Below, piece after piece: positions 36,148-48,020 of a stretch of 64,000 nt of DNA (position 1 is the first letter of the stretch; each line of letters opens with the position of its first letter). The position numbers and the translations under genes are program-made. Source of the DNA: Rhizophagus clarus (taxonomy: Eukaryota; Glomeromycota; Glomeromycetes; Glomerales; Glomeraceae); NCBI GenBank assembly GCA_015698045.1, contig BLAL01000229.1, positions 1,338,001 through 1,402,000 on the forward strand, written 5' to 3'. Below the pieces are notes generated by a model that was not told where the DNA came from, made no database searches, and worked only from the letters and a program-made list of their open reading frames with translations.

Positions 36148-38743
36148 TGTTAAAAATATATCACGTGATCAAGTATGTTTATTTTATTGGCTGATTTTGT
36201 TTGTGGTTTTTTTTTGTATTTTTGAAAATTTAAAAAAAACCGCAATAAAAACAGTGAGATCTAAGCATTAATAGAGATATTGAAATACTTAAGAACATAC
36301 CCCAAAGAGAAGTTTATATATGATGAAGCGTTACTACTTAAGAAAGAGAAAATTACTAATGAATGTGTTGAACTACTATGAGTATATTTGCAAAGTATGG
36401 TCCTAATGTTGAAATTGCGCTAAGCACATTAGAAGAATGGGAGATATCAAAGATGGAGCGATGTTAAGGATGAACTTAAAACGTTAATAAAAAATTAACA
36501 TCATAAATGTGAGGCACTCATATTAAATAATTTATATGAGTTATCTTCTACAGTCAATTTAATTGTAAATTAGAGAAGCGATTGTTTTACATCTTATCGT
36601 AATTTAAATGCAGCTGATGTATTGTTTTCTAAACGGTTAGACTGATCAAAGATTGAGTATTTAACAAGAAGAAAGGCGGACGTTAAAAAGAATTTAAATT
36701 CTAACAGTTTTATTGTATGTTTATTTGTCAAACAAATTTTATCATTAAAAATTTTACCGTATTTTATATCATTCGAAAATTTGATAATTTTCATATACTG
36801 ATGCTATTGGTATATATACAGTATGCAACAGTAAAATAGGAAATGTAGGTTATGAAATTGAAGGAACCTGATGCTACAACTTAAACTTCATATAAAATTT
36901 GTATTAATGACACTCTTCAAACTTTGACGTAATGATGTGGTATTTATCTATTTGATTTTTTTTTTTACTTTAATTGAAGAACAAAGGTTCCTATTTTTTT
37001 AAAAAAAATTAATTTCGATCAATGTTAAATTATTTTACTCTAAATAATTGTTTTATTTAACGTCCTTTTATAATTTTTCGATAATTTCTTTTTATGACGT
37101 TTACGCCTACAAAGTGTTCGATCACATCAACTCGTAAATAAATAAATATACTAGGAATTTTAACTATTGATACTGTAAATTGATTCAAAAATATCCAGTT
37201 AACAGACCATAAATTTACATACAACTCTACTTATGATATCTATAAATAGTATGCTAAACTAGAACCAAACGAAACTAACCTTGTCATATTCTCTTATCCA
37301 ACTTAAAGTTTTACCATGGTCTTGAAGTGCAAAGTCAGAAAAATGGTATTGGTTAAGGTAAAATGGTTGTCTGCAAATTGCACTATAACCATAATTAACA
37401 TCACCTATCTTTAATTATTTTTCTTTTTAATTATTTTCTATATTATTCCAACCATCAAATTCACTATTTGTAATATCTTACTTTTCATTTTAGAAATTAT
37501 TTTAAAATAAGATGTTATGAACATTCTTTAATTATTCTGTAATATATGAACCTGACTTTTAATAATAATATTTACTAAAAATTTATTTTGACATTATTAT
37601 GATGGATATTTAATTGATCTTTAGAAGGTAATCATGTTGAAACAAATTTTTTGAAAAAATCAGCTTCGATTTTGGTGCCTTTTTTTACGGGGTTTAAATA
37701 TTTTTTTCTTTTTAATTTTGTTTATTTATCGTTATTTATTTATTTATTTTATTTTATTTTATTTATTATTTTTTTAAATAAATTTATTTTCATCACACAT
37801 GCGATTCATAATTTCACGCTACCTTATTACATGGCTTATTATTTAAAATTTTATACAGTACATTTGATTAAATTTTTATTCCTTCTTTATTAATTATTAA
37901 TATATTGTCGACAGAAAAAATAAAATAAAGTAAAAATAAGTGTAGAAAAATGAAAAAAAGGTGTAGAAAGGAACGAAAAAATAATAAGTGTAAAAAATGA
38001 AAAGAATAATGGTATAGAGAAATAAAAAAGAAAATGTAAGGAAACGATAAAGTGGTACAAAGGGGAAAAAATGGTAAAAGGATGAAAAAAACAGGTGTGA
38101 AAGAATAAGAATTAATGAAATGAAAAAAATAATTATAATAGAACGAAAAGTGAGTATAAAGGAATGAAAAAGAAGGTGTAAAGAAATGAAATAGAATAAT
38201 GGAAAGAAATAGTAAAAAAATTTGTTAGTATTATTCCAAAAGCATAAAAGCAATAAAAAAATAGTAAAAAACAAGAAGATTTACTTTACCTTAATAATTG
38301 GTTCTATTATCCAAATCTTCAAGTTAATCCTTAGTTTTCTGTAACCTCAGTTCACGAAATTGAATAATTTTAAAACGAGTAATGGAGAAATCTAAGGCAA
38401 ATAAATAAATAAGTTAGAAATCAAATTTGAATAATAAAGTAATTGTGACAATGATTTATTCATAAGAGTTTTCTTTTCGATATAGTATATATAGTATATT
38501 ATTATATTATTTAAGCTAACTTATTAATCCCGGTGCGAAGCAATGGGAGACCGCTAGTTAAATTCTAATTTGAATGTGTCAATGTAGCCCAGAATTATTA
38601 GTGCTGACCGACATTACAATTGTACAATTGGTTCATTTACTGCTCAATAGGGTAAAAATGCAACATCCAGTGTAACTTTAGATTCCATGAAAATGCGACA
38701 ATCGTAATTTTTTTTTCAGCCTAACAATCTTTAAAAATTTAAT
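36148..38743. other. AT-rich spacer with strand-asymmetric low-complexity tracts
   Basis: No gene is visible. A TCACGTGA palindrome lies at 36161-36168. Positions about 37665-37890 are pyrimidine-rich and 37912-38280 purine-rich on the plus strand (listed separately). Confidence 0.5.
37912..38280. repeat. Purine-rich degenerate tandem repeat
   Basis: About 370 bases consist almost entirely of A, G and scattered T, built on a loose unit like GTGTAAAGAAATGAAAA. The apparent minus-strand open frame of Phe/Leu/Ile is a composition artefact. Confidence 0.6.
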
Positions 38744-40072
38744 ATGTACAACAATACCGAGTTTAATACTACCGGGGATTCAAATGAATGGATTACTTGG
38801 ATTGAAGATGCTATTGAGAAAAAATATTTTAAATATTATGAATTTAACCATTTTAGTAATATCCAGGAAGTTGGTTCCGGAACATTTGGAAGCGTCTACC
38901 GTGCAAATTGGAAAAATTCCAATAAATATTTTGCGTTGAAGTCTTTTTCTCATCCCAATAATTTCACAGCTAAAATATATTTATTAAAAGTATTTATTTC
39001 ATTAATAATTTCTTTAACTATACATTTATTCTTGTCTTTATAAGGTTCATTTTAATTTAAATTTCTTTATAATTTTAGCTAATACTTCAACGCAAAGTCG
39101 ATATTTACGATAATATTATTCGTTTTTATGGAGTTACGACTTCCGATCAAGGTATCGTAATTTTAACACCATTTTATTAATGTAATTAATTTAATCTGAA
39201 TTTAAGTATTTTTCTTTTTCTTTAATAAGAAATTCAGATTAATAGTCCAAAAAAATATTTATTGGTAATGGAATATGCCGATGGTGGTACACTCCAAAAT
39301 TATTTAAAAGTTCATCCTAACCTCACTTGGAATGAAAAGTTAAACTTAGCACTCCAATTAGCTCATGCCATATCATGTTTGCACGATGAAGGGATCGTGC
39401 ATCGAGATCTGGTAAACAAATTTCTTTTACATTATTATTATTTCAGACTTATGTACTTAAATAATAATTTTTTTTTTCAATTATATTTAATAATAGCACT
39501 CAAGTAATGTATTGGTTTGTCAAAATACCGTTAAACTAGCTGATTTTGGATTGTCAAAAAGGATTGAAGAATCATCCAACCTTCAATCAAAGTTATTTAG
39601 AATAATTCCCTACGTTGATCCAAAAATATATGCCAAACGAAGAAATAGTAATAGCAATCAAGTAGAGGCATACTCGTTAAATAAAAAGAGTGATATTTAC
39701 AGTATTGGGATACTCTTGTGGGAAATATCTAGCGGTCAGTCACCTTTTTGTAACGAGCAATACGACATTAGTTTAGCTATGAAAATTATACAAGGTCTTA
39801 GAGAAGAACCTATTCCTAACACACCCGAAGTATATATATAATTAAAATTTGATCGTAAATTACAATATTATTTAACTTAAATTATTGCTTTCTTTTAAGA
39901 TTGTTGGAATGTGGAGCCAGACAATCGTCCAACCATCAATCAGGTTATTATTAAATTAAAATCCATTATTTCAAAATTAAGTCATAATTCAAATAATGTA
40001 TTGAGTGGCACAATTACTGGAGAAATTTCCAATAATATTACAAATAATTCGTTAAATAGAATATCATCATAA
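38744..40072 (+). CDS. TKL-type kinase, probably the N-terminal half of a kinase-Sel1 protein
   Basis: Exons are 38744-38989, 39079-39151, 39230-39411, 39497-39829 and from 39900. Motifs are the Gly loop GSGTFGSVYRANW, ATP lysine in FALKSF, HRDL/HSSNVL across a splice junction, ADFGLSKR, then YVDPK in place of APE, and WEISSGQSPF. This subfamily lacks the N-terminal Cys hairpin. The exon-4/exon-5 junction is phase-inconsistent: GAA at 39829 is followed by the acceptor before CWNVEPDNRPTINQ, and roughly eight expected residues are missing, so a small deletion or frameshift is likely. The frame stops at TAA 40070-40072 but continues open into the Sel1 gene. Confidence 0.65.
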
Positions 40073-40093
40073 TTTAATAAAATTTTTGATAAA

Positions 40094-41029
40094 ATGGATA
40101 CAAATGAAGTAATTTCAACAGTTCCACCAATTTCATCTGAAAATAATTCTAGTACAATAGCTGATAAAATAATTAGAGAGATTATTTACAAGTGTTATGA
40201 TGATGGACAAGAATTTCAAAAAATTCTTAATTATCTTAATAGACAAATTATTATGTATAATTGGTTACTGGATCAACATGACTCAAAATATATTAATTTA
40301 CTGGGAAGTTTTTATCAATTAGGAATTGGAACCAATAAAAATAAAAAAAAGGCATTTGAGGCATTTCAAAGAGCAGCAAACTTGGGAGATAATATGGCTC
40401 AATGTAATCTTGGGTGTTGTTATAAGTATGGATTTGGTACCAATATAGATTATAATAAATCTTTTGAATTATTTAAAAAATTAGCTGAAGAAGAGTTTTT
40501 GGAAGGAATAGCTAATTTTGGTTATTGTTATTCCGAAGGGATTGGGACTAGTATTGATAAGAAAAAGGCATTCGAATTATTTCAAAAAGCAGCAAATTTA
40601 GGAAGTAATTTAGCTAAGATTGCTCTTGGGGGTTGTTATCAGCTGGGATTTGGTTCCAATAAAGATGATAATAAAGCTATTGAGTTATTTAAAAAATTAG
40701 CTGATGAAGAATACTCAAAAGGAATGAATGCTTTGGGAGTTTATTATTTAATTGGAATTGGAACTAGCATTGATAAGAAAAAGGCATTTGAATTATTTCA
40801 AAGAGCAGCAAATTTAGGGAGCTATAGTTTTAAGTGTTTGCTTGGAATTTGTTATCAATATGGATATGGCGTTGAAAAGGATCATAATAAAGCTTTTGAA
40901 TTTTATAAAGAATCAGTTGAAAGAGTTCCAGATGGATTAAGTCGCCTGGGAAGTTGTTATTTAAATGGAATTGATACTATTATTGATAAAAAAAGGCATT
41001 TGAATTATTTCAAAGAACGGCAAATTTAG
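40094..41029 (+). CDS. Sel1-repeat protein, frameshifted C-terminus
   Basis: This 311-residue frame carries at least six Sel1-like (TPR-like) repeats of about 36 residues, e.g. KAFELFQKAANLGS and YYLIGIGTSIDKK. Sel1 repeats are protein-interaction solenoids and are often joined to kinases in these fungi. The ATG follows the kinase stop by seven sense codons in the same frame. At about 40986 an A-run appears one base short. Skipping the shift, the frame continues through another repeat (NLACMYEIGDG, QAFYWYKNS) to TAA at 41203-41205. The annotated stop at 41029 is therefore probably premature or an assembly error. Confidence 0.7.
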   Translation: MDTNEVISTVPPISSENNSSTIADKIIREIIYKCYDDGQEFQKILNYLNRQIIMYNWLLDQHDSKYINLLGSFYQLGIGTNKNKKKAFEAFQRAANLGDNMAQCNLGCCYKYGFGTNIDYNKSFELFKKLAEEEFLEGIANFGYCYSEGIGTSIDKKKAFELFQKAANLGSNLAKIALGGCYQLGFGSNKDDNKAIELFKKLADEEYSKGMNALGVYYLIGIGTSIDKKKAFELFQRAANLGSYSFKCLLGICYQYGYGVEKDHNKAFEFYKESVERVPDGLSRLGSCYLNGIDTIIDKKRHLNYFKERQI

Positions 41030-41205
41030 GGAACAGTGAGGCTCAATACAATCTTGCTTGCATGTATGAAATAGGAGATGGAGTGATGAAAGATACTAAA
41101 CAAGCATTTTATTGGTATAAAAATTCTACTGAACAAGGAAATGAACGTGCTCAAAATAAATTAGAATCCTTGAATCTTAATTCTTCTAGATGCAGCCAAA
41201 GTTAA

Positions 41206-41735
41206 AGCAACGTTTAAAGTATGAAATATTTTATTAAAAATAAGCGAATTATTTCTTATTAAATCATTTTTCAAATAATACATCTTAATTTATTAAAATT
41301 CTTTTTTTATTTATTTGATAACTATATAAAGTTTTTGAGTCACAATTATATACACTTATAATTTTATTTTTTAAAATAAATAAAAAAATTACCATTATTT
41401 TATTAATTTATTGTGAAGCTTTAGGTTTTTTTTTTTATAACTAGCAGTTAGCATAATATTATTATTAAATAGAAAACCAAGAAAAGCATAAATTCAACTA
41501 CAATTCAAAGTTAACTAGTAAATAAGAACCGTCAAGCAACTTGGAATAATTGTTAAACATCACACATGTATATATTTTTTTTTTGGTGTTGAAAACGTAC
41601 TTATGTACAATTATTTATCAAACATTTTTGGGGATTTATGTTAATACAACTTGTTACTAAGCTGTATAATAAATACAGGTTACAGTTACTCACTCAGCAC
41701 TCATAACCTCATAACTGTGGTACTATTATGCTATA
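41206..41735. other. AT-rich spacer
   Basis: I see no gene or repeat between the Sel1 gene and the nested transposons. Confidence 0.5.
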
Positions 41736-43282
41736 CAGTGTTCGGTAAATGATTTGAAATGACAAATGACTCAAATGACAAGTCATTTGTCATTTGTCAT
41801 TTGGAACTCAAATGATCAGTCATTTAAGTCATTTGAAAAATATTAAATATTTCAAGAATTATTATTAATTATTTTGTTTATTTTAAAATAAAGAAACAAA
41901 ATATTGAAACAAAATTTATTTAGCATATGTAATAAAAAAAGTTTTAATAGTAGTGAAAGAGTGTTGAATCACGTGATTTATTATTATTTTTATTGGTAGA
42001 AATAATTTTTTTTTATGCCTATTTAATCATAAACTCCATTTTTTTTTTATAAATAATATTACATTTATTTAATGAAAATTGTACCACTATCAATAATCTC
42101 ATTTACCAACAAGATTATTATTCACCGATCATCATTTCATCAATAAAGTTATTTCATCAATGGGTTTATTTTATCAACAAAAGCAATAAAAGCTAATAAA
42201 TTTGCAATAATTGTAACTCATATACTGCATATAGAACCTATTTTTCGCATGTGAAATTTTATTTATGCATACAATATTAATAATTTTTGCTGTCATTGGT
42301 TAGGCGACTAAGATTTGCGATTTTACATCACGTGATAATGTAATTAAATTGTCCAATAGTCTTTCTGTATTTTAGTGACAAATGATAACAAATGATGCAA
42401 ATGACAGTCAAATGACACCCAATCATTTGGCATTTGGTCATTTGCGAAATGACAAAATGACAAATGCCAAATGATAGGGTGTCATTAGTGCTTCGATCCT
42501 TATCCAGATCAATCCGGATTGATCTGGATTTTTTTTTTTCGGATATCCGAAATCCACGGGTTTTCATCCGGTTTATAATCTGGATGACAAATATCCGGTT
42601 TGAACCGGGATCTGGATGGAAATAAATATAAAAAAAAAATAATTTAAGCAAATTTCTTATATTAAAGTGTATTAAACACTAGGGTAAACATCGAAGACGT
42701 TAAATCTACGTAGAAAAGGTCTTCGGCGTCAAATTTTAACGTTAGAAACGTTAAATACTCGTTAAATCCGCGAAATAACATCTCTGACGCTAAAATGAAT
42801 GAAATTTAATGTCAGAGACGTTAAATTCACAGAAATAAATGTTTCCTGAATGGTAAATTATAAAACTTTAACGTCAATGACGTTATTTCCGCATATTTAA
42901 CATCTTCACATAGTTAAATTCTTAATTCCGGTCAAAAATGCATAATGTCGGCCAAAATGGGACGAGTTAAGAAAATCATAAAAATTGGCCAAAATTACGA
43001 ATTTTTGGTCAAGGTTGAAGTGCTAGAGGTTTGATACACCTAGCAATAATATGTAAAATAACGAAAATATCATCATTTAATAAAAAGTTTATGTGATTTG
43101 ATCCAGATTCCAGATTTCATCCAGATTACCAAACCGGATTCACAATCCGGATTGATCCGCGGATTTTTTTTTTGTGTAATCCGGATGACAGATTTCATCC
43201 GGATCGAAGCACTAGGTGTCATTTGGCCAAATGACTCCTAATCTGAAAAATGGTCAAATGACCAGGTCATTACCGAACACTG
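41736..43282. mobile_element. Outer inverted-repeat element with CAAATGAC/GTCATTTG words
   Basis: The left end CAGTGTTCGGTAAATGA and the inverted right end CAGTGTTCGGTAATGA match. Both flanks are TA, and the reconstructed empty site would be the palindrome ATGCTATAGCAT. Subterminal blocks (about 41755-41835, 42370-42485 and 43223-43275) are dense in CAAATGA/TCATTTG words. A second element is inserted in the right-hand block. The CAGTG end resembles both Tc1/mariner (TA duplication) and hAT ends, so the class is uncertain. It has no coding capacity. Confidence 0.7.
42486..43214. mobile_element. Nested hAT-like MITE with ATCCGGAT words
   Basis: The 14-bp ends TAGTGCTTCGATCC are perfectly inverted at 43201-43214. 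The 8-bp direct repeat GGTGTCAT flanks it (42478-42485 and 43215-43222), diagnostic of hAT-type insertion. ATCCGG/CCGGAT words crowd both subterminal zones. The interior (about 42685-42900) carries a second word family around ACGTTAAA. It interrupts the outer element, so it is the younger insertion. Confidence 0.88.
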
Positions 43283-43439
43283 TAGCATCTTACATTTACA
43301 ATTAATGCAAAAATGGGGATAGCTATCTTTTGAAAAACAAATGCAGTAAAAGAATTTCATTAATATTAAAAAAAATTATTGTAAAAAAAAGTGGTATTTT
43401 ACTAAATAATAAATTCTTTCCAAAATAGAAGTTTTTATT

Positions 43440-44222
43440 AAATGATTCCATTCACATTTATTATAAATTCAGGTAGTAACTGCGATGTAACCTGAGCAGG
43501 TTTCGTATAGATATTCCAATTAATTTAGTTAGTATTGGCATTTAAAAAATAAACTCTTATTTCAGGTAGATCTACGGATCGGTCAATTGACCATGCTTCC
43601 TAATAAACAATAATTAATAGAGATCATAGTTTTTCCTTACCTCAACACCCAACCTCAACATTTTATTGAGATGAATCAGACTGCAAATATAGTTCCACCA
43701 TGAAATTAGGTGCAACCGGCGGAAATGCTTCACTTTATTGTACAGCTGTAAGAGTGTTCTATCTACAGTGATAAAGTTTTAATAAAAGTTTAAATATAAT
43801 TTTATATTTGATGTTTAAGAGACCTAGCATTAAGTGTAACAGCGGGTTTGGGGCCCATAGAATCACCATTTGGTAGCCCAAACATGCCTGTAATAAACAA
43901 AAAGACATGACTTTAGCAGAAAAGCACAATGTAATGAACATTATGCTTAAATAATTTACTTGAAAAGAACCAAATTCTATAGCCAGATTGGGATTAGCAA
44001 GACACCAGCCGGTTACATGGTAATTGATGAGATTTTCTCTTTTGGCTATCTTTTTATATATAGTTAGTATATAAAAGCAACATTTAAATTGTCAATTAGT
44101 GCCTTAGCAAAGTAACATATCAGTACTTAATGCTGTTGATACTATATCAAGCTGACCTTCAATAAGTTTCATTCGAAAATAACTAAGGTTTGCTAACTCA
44201 AATTGATCAAAGTTATTTTTGG
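43440..44222 (-). pseudogene. Uma2-type nuclease pseudogene
   Basis: Read on the minus strand in shifting frames, the order of family-like motifs is kept: FDQFELANLSYFRMKLIEG (N-terminus), NPNLAIEFGSF, GMFGLPNGDS, EAFPPVAPNFMVEL, NKMLRLGVEV, EAWSIDRSVDLPEI and a C-terminal LLPEFIINVNG. At least one stop and several frameshifts lie between them. Uma2 (DUF820, PD-(D/E)XK-like) proteins are common in cyanobacteria and also occur in these fungi. The catalytic pattern is too eroded to judge. Confidence 0.55.
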
Positions 44223-45249
44223 AAATAAAAATACGTGAAAACATTTAAAAGCGCAGTAACATATTTTATAAGAAGTATGTAAAAGTAGATCACACACACA
44301 CAGATAAATGAATTTGATTGTTATGAAAAATATATATTTATAATTACAAGTAGATGGAAGTCTTGTTTTTCCGTTAAGTTAATATGAAGTGGATTCTCTT
44401 AAGAAATTTAGTTTTTTAAAAAGTAAAGCAAAATGACTAAAGAAATTTTATGATGAAAAAAGACTAATAATTGATATTCTCAAACGAATAAATTAATTAT
44501 TTACCAAATTTAATAAAATTCATTGAGAGACAAAAAAATTATTTATCATGAGAAAATTATTAGTAAGATGAGGATAATAATATAATATATTATTGATAAA
44601 ATTGGAAAATCCGAGTTAATCATATAATCATCATTTTGATTTTCTAGAAAAATAGAAATTATCAAGGGTAAATTTAAGACAATAAACAATTTTCATTTTA
44701 CTTTTGGAACTTATCTTTAGTTGTTTAAATTTGTTTATCAAATTTTTACAATTTAGTGATACTTCTTTACTTTTTAATATACTAATTAGATAAATTAATA
44801 ATAAAAAAAAATTATAGAAAAATACAAGTGCATTTTTAATATATAACACTATCAGAAAGATTGGATTTACTATGGAGTGCTATCATTATATATACAGTAA
44901 ATGGATTGTTTTTTCCTGTTTTCTTATTAAACAATAAATTACGAGTCTTTTTGTTCCCTCTATTTTTTATTCAAATAAAGTAAATTTTAAGTAGTTCAAC
45001 AATCTTTAAATATACATAAAGTATACAATTTAATACCTTCCGTTTCGTTTTTAGGTTCTAATGTGATAATTGTTCAAAGTCATAAAATTCGGCTTCCGTA
45101 ATCTGGTTTAAACATTCTACTTTTGCTTGATTGAAAAATTTGATATAACTTGTTATTAATATATTAATGAAATGGTATTTCATCATAGTATATTTGAACT
45201 ATTTTTTGATAAAATAAATTTCTTATTTTAAATATTCTACTATAAAGAC
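44223..45249. other. AT-rich spacer
   Basis: No coding or repeat signal that I can support. Confidence 0.45.
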
Positions 45250-45289
45250 AATCTACATCAGTATCTTCGACAGACGAGCATCCCGACAT

Positions 45290-45740
45290 TATATCATTAT
45301 AAGATTTTTATACTCTAAAGGAGTCCCTGGTACAATTTTTGGTCTTATACAATCAACAATTTTCATTGTAAGCCGAAAATTATGTTTATGACTAATAAAT
45401 GGCAGTCGTCCAGATGAAATTTCCCACATTAACATGCAAAGAATAATCATTTACGATAATAAACTCAGGTGCTATATAGGGAAGATACTATTTGATGATT
45501 TATATATCTAATTCACAAGATCAGAAATGCACTATGAATTTGCATTACTTTTAAATATAATATATTTCCAGAATGTAACTACTACGAGATTCATATCAGA
45601 AGAGTAGATTAATGGATGGACCTTATTATTAATGGGATTAAAAAAAAAATCGAAAAGATTTGATATATTTAGAATAATATTTAGAGAGTTTGAAATTGGA
45701 AGTGCAAGCGTAGATGGTTTTTGGCAATGCAAGGTACCAA
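45290..45740 (-). pseudogene. Kinase C-lobe relic
   Basis: Minus-strand fragments read LPYIAPEFI (about 45460-45485) and MLMWEISSGRLPF...KIVPGTPLEYKNLI (about 45295-45440). Further upstream, a decayed catalytic-loop region reads IIFKSNANS and CISDL. Frames shift and stops intervene. It resembles kinases of the type at 38744 rather than K1-K4. Confidence 0.55.
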
Positions 45741-45839
45741 TTTTATAGGTTATTGGCTATCTTTTACTAAAAGTCCAGTAAATTTTTTAGCATTAAAAGA
45801 TAATTTACTAATGGTAGTAATTTCATATTTCCAGAATCA

Positions 45840-45930
45840 ATAGAAAGTCAAGTTATCTTCCAGACATTGTAGAGTAATCAAATTTTATGGTTTACATAAG
45901 TTGACTGGTTCCTAAAGATGATTTAGTAAT
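45840..45930 (+). pseudogene. Kinase fragment in the opposite orientation
   Basis: The plus strand reads RVIKFYGLHKLTGS, which resembles the segment following helix C (for example IIRFYGVTT of the 38744 kinase). It is convergent with the adjacent minus-strand relic, so the locus has been rearranged. Confidence 0.35.
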
Positions 45931-46561
45931 CTTTCAATTTCTACTTTCTACGAAGTAATTTTTTAATAAAACAAGTCATCCATATACGAGGAATCAATGA
46001 AACCAATAAACTAAGCAATTATTTTACTTAATTTAGATAGACTAACTTATACGAAGTAAAATTGATGACGAATGAAATAAAAATTTAATTCGTGACAAGT
46101 GGATAAACCGCAAAACAACATTTTGGCAACAATTTATACTACTGTGTCATTCTTCCTTTAGTTTTAAATAATACATTTTTAACATACCATTAATGTAATT
46201 GCAACGGATTAATATTTCACTACTGATTAAACTATGTATGTAAACTTTTTTTCGTTTAGAATTACATCATGTTTGCCCGGAAATACTGTTAAATGTGTTG
46301 TTGATGATAAATATGATATATAATAACAGCTAAAGACTAATATATTTAAATAATTGAACAATAAGCGCAAAAAGTTTAAATTTTTATTTATATGATATCA
46401 TATGTATAAATAAATAAAAGAAAATAAAGGAATGAATATAAATAGAAAGAAAGTAGAGATAAAAGTAAGATTAATTTGAACTGTTCAACATACTCTTCAG
46501 TTACCCAAGGTTAAATCATTGACTCCAACTTTTCAAATAAAAAGAAACTTTATTTTATTCA

Positions 46562-47075
46562 ATATTACCTTCATAATCTTCATTTAGTTCTGTAAAAATA
46601 AATAAACCAAATTAGCTAAGAAAATATTAATAAATTACAAAAAATAATAACTTATCCAAATCACTTATATAAACATTTAAATCTTCTTCATCATCTACAT
46701 TCATACATAAGTTAGGAAAATACATAAATTACAAATAAATAAGTTCACTTAATTGAACTTCTAAGCATTCTAAAATTATAAATTTCATATAATAATGTTT
46801 TGAACGTTATTACTTTATTGCATTTATATTACTAATAATCATCGAGAAATACTTGAATTTGCTAATGTTGATTGAATAGTGTAATTAGTATCTACAGTTT
46901 CAAGAAATAAAAATAATAAAATTAATTATATAAAATGAGTTTATAATAAAATAAAATTAAATTAAATAATACCTGAATTAGATTGAAATGATGATAATTT
47001 ACTGGATTTTGGATGGTTCTAAAATTTAGAAGTCTATTAGTCTAAATTGCTTGTGAATGGTTTGAATATTTTTGG
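46562..47075 (-). pseudogene. Kinase C-terminal tail relic
   Basis: On the minus strand a decayed copy of the family tail (SKNIQT...TSRLLNF, LSSFQSNSG) is followed by readable small exons: NVDDEEDLNVYISDLDK (about 46665-46715) and ELNEDYEGNIE with stop (about 46565-46602). The kinase body itself is not found upstream on this strand. Confidence 0.45.
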
Positions 47076-48020
47076 ATTTATCATCATTTGGCCAATATTT
47101 TATATTATAACAAATGGGTTGTTCCTTTTTATAATAAAAAAAGTTATTATTTTTTCGTTTATGAGTATAAGAAAGTCCTTTATAATAAATTAATTATGAT
47201 TTATTAAATTTGCTTAATTTAATAGAGATATTATAATAAATAATTAAAAGAATGTACGAAAAAAATGTTCTAAGATCAAGAGGAAGAAAGAAAAGAAAAG
47301 ATTTAGAATACTTCGTGAATATTGAGTGAATATAATGTGGTTTATTTTCGCTTACCATATTTGTGTCGAAATCTGTACAAATTGAGTAATTGTCTATGCA
47401 ATCGAATTTTTTCAAAAAGTCGCTATATATTTATTGTGTTTCTGAATATATGGATTGTGAATCAGGCCAGCATCATTGTTTGGCTTGTGTTTTTTTTTGA
47501 TTTTAAATACTAGATGGTATTTAGTTTATTAAATAGTTATATTTTTTCAACATACCGCGATAAATATCATTTATCGCCTTGAGCGAAGTTTAATTAAGTG
47601 GATTACATTGTAAAATTTTGGTAAGATGAATGTTGATTAATTTTTATTTAAAATAATTGTTTGTAATTATGATAGTTTAAGACTATATATAGTTTAAGAA
47701 TCAAAATAATTATTTCAAACCTCAATGATATTATACAGCATGATGTTCGCATGTTATATTCATTTTTTTTAAAAAAATTTTTTTCAGTTGCTACACCTTT
47801 ATAACTCATACTTTATAATCCTACATTAAGAATTAAAAAATAATTTTTTCTGTATACAATTTATTATTGATAAAGTTTTGCAATAATACAATAATTAAAA
47901 TATCACATATTCCTTCGTAGTTCGTACCTTTCATTTTTCATGATGATCAGCTAAATGTGTTGCTATACTCGGTTTAGTACAAAAAATCATAAATGGTTTA
48001 GCTTAGTACAAACAGTAGTA
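47076..48020. other. AT-rich spacer
   Basis: No gene or repeat is recognisable. Confidence 0.45.

Noticed and set aside
37897..38274. 125-residue Phe/Leu/Ile-rich minus frame
   Set aside because: It is produced by the purine-rich low-complexity tract, not a membrane protein.
41736..43282. 8-bp target duplication for the outer nested element
   Set aside because: The flanks ATGCTATA and TAGCATCT do not match. Only the TA duplication within a palindromic site is supported.
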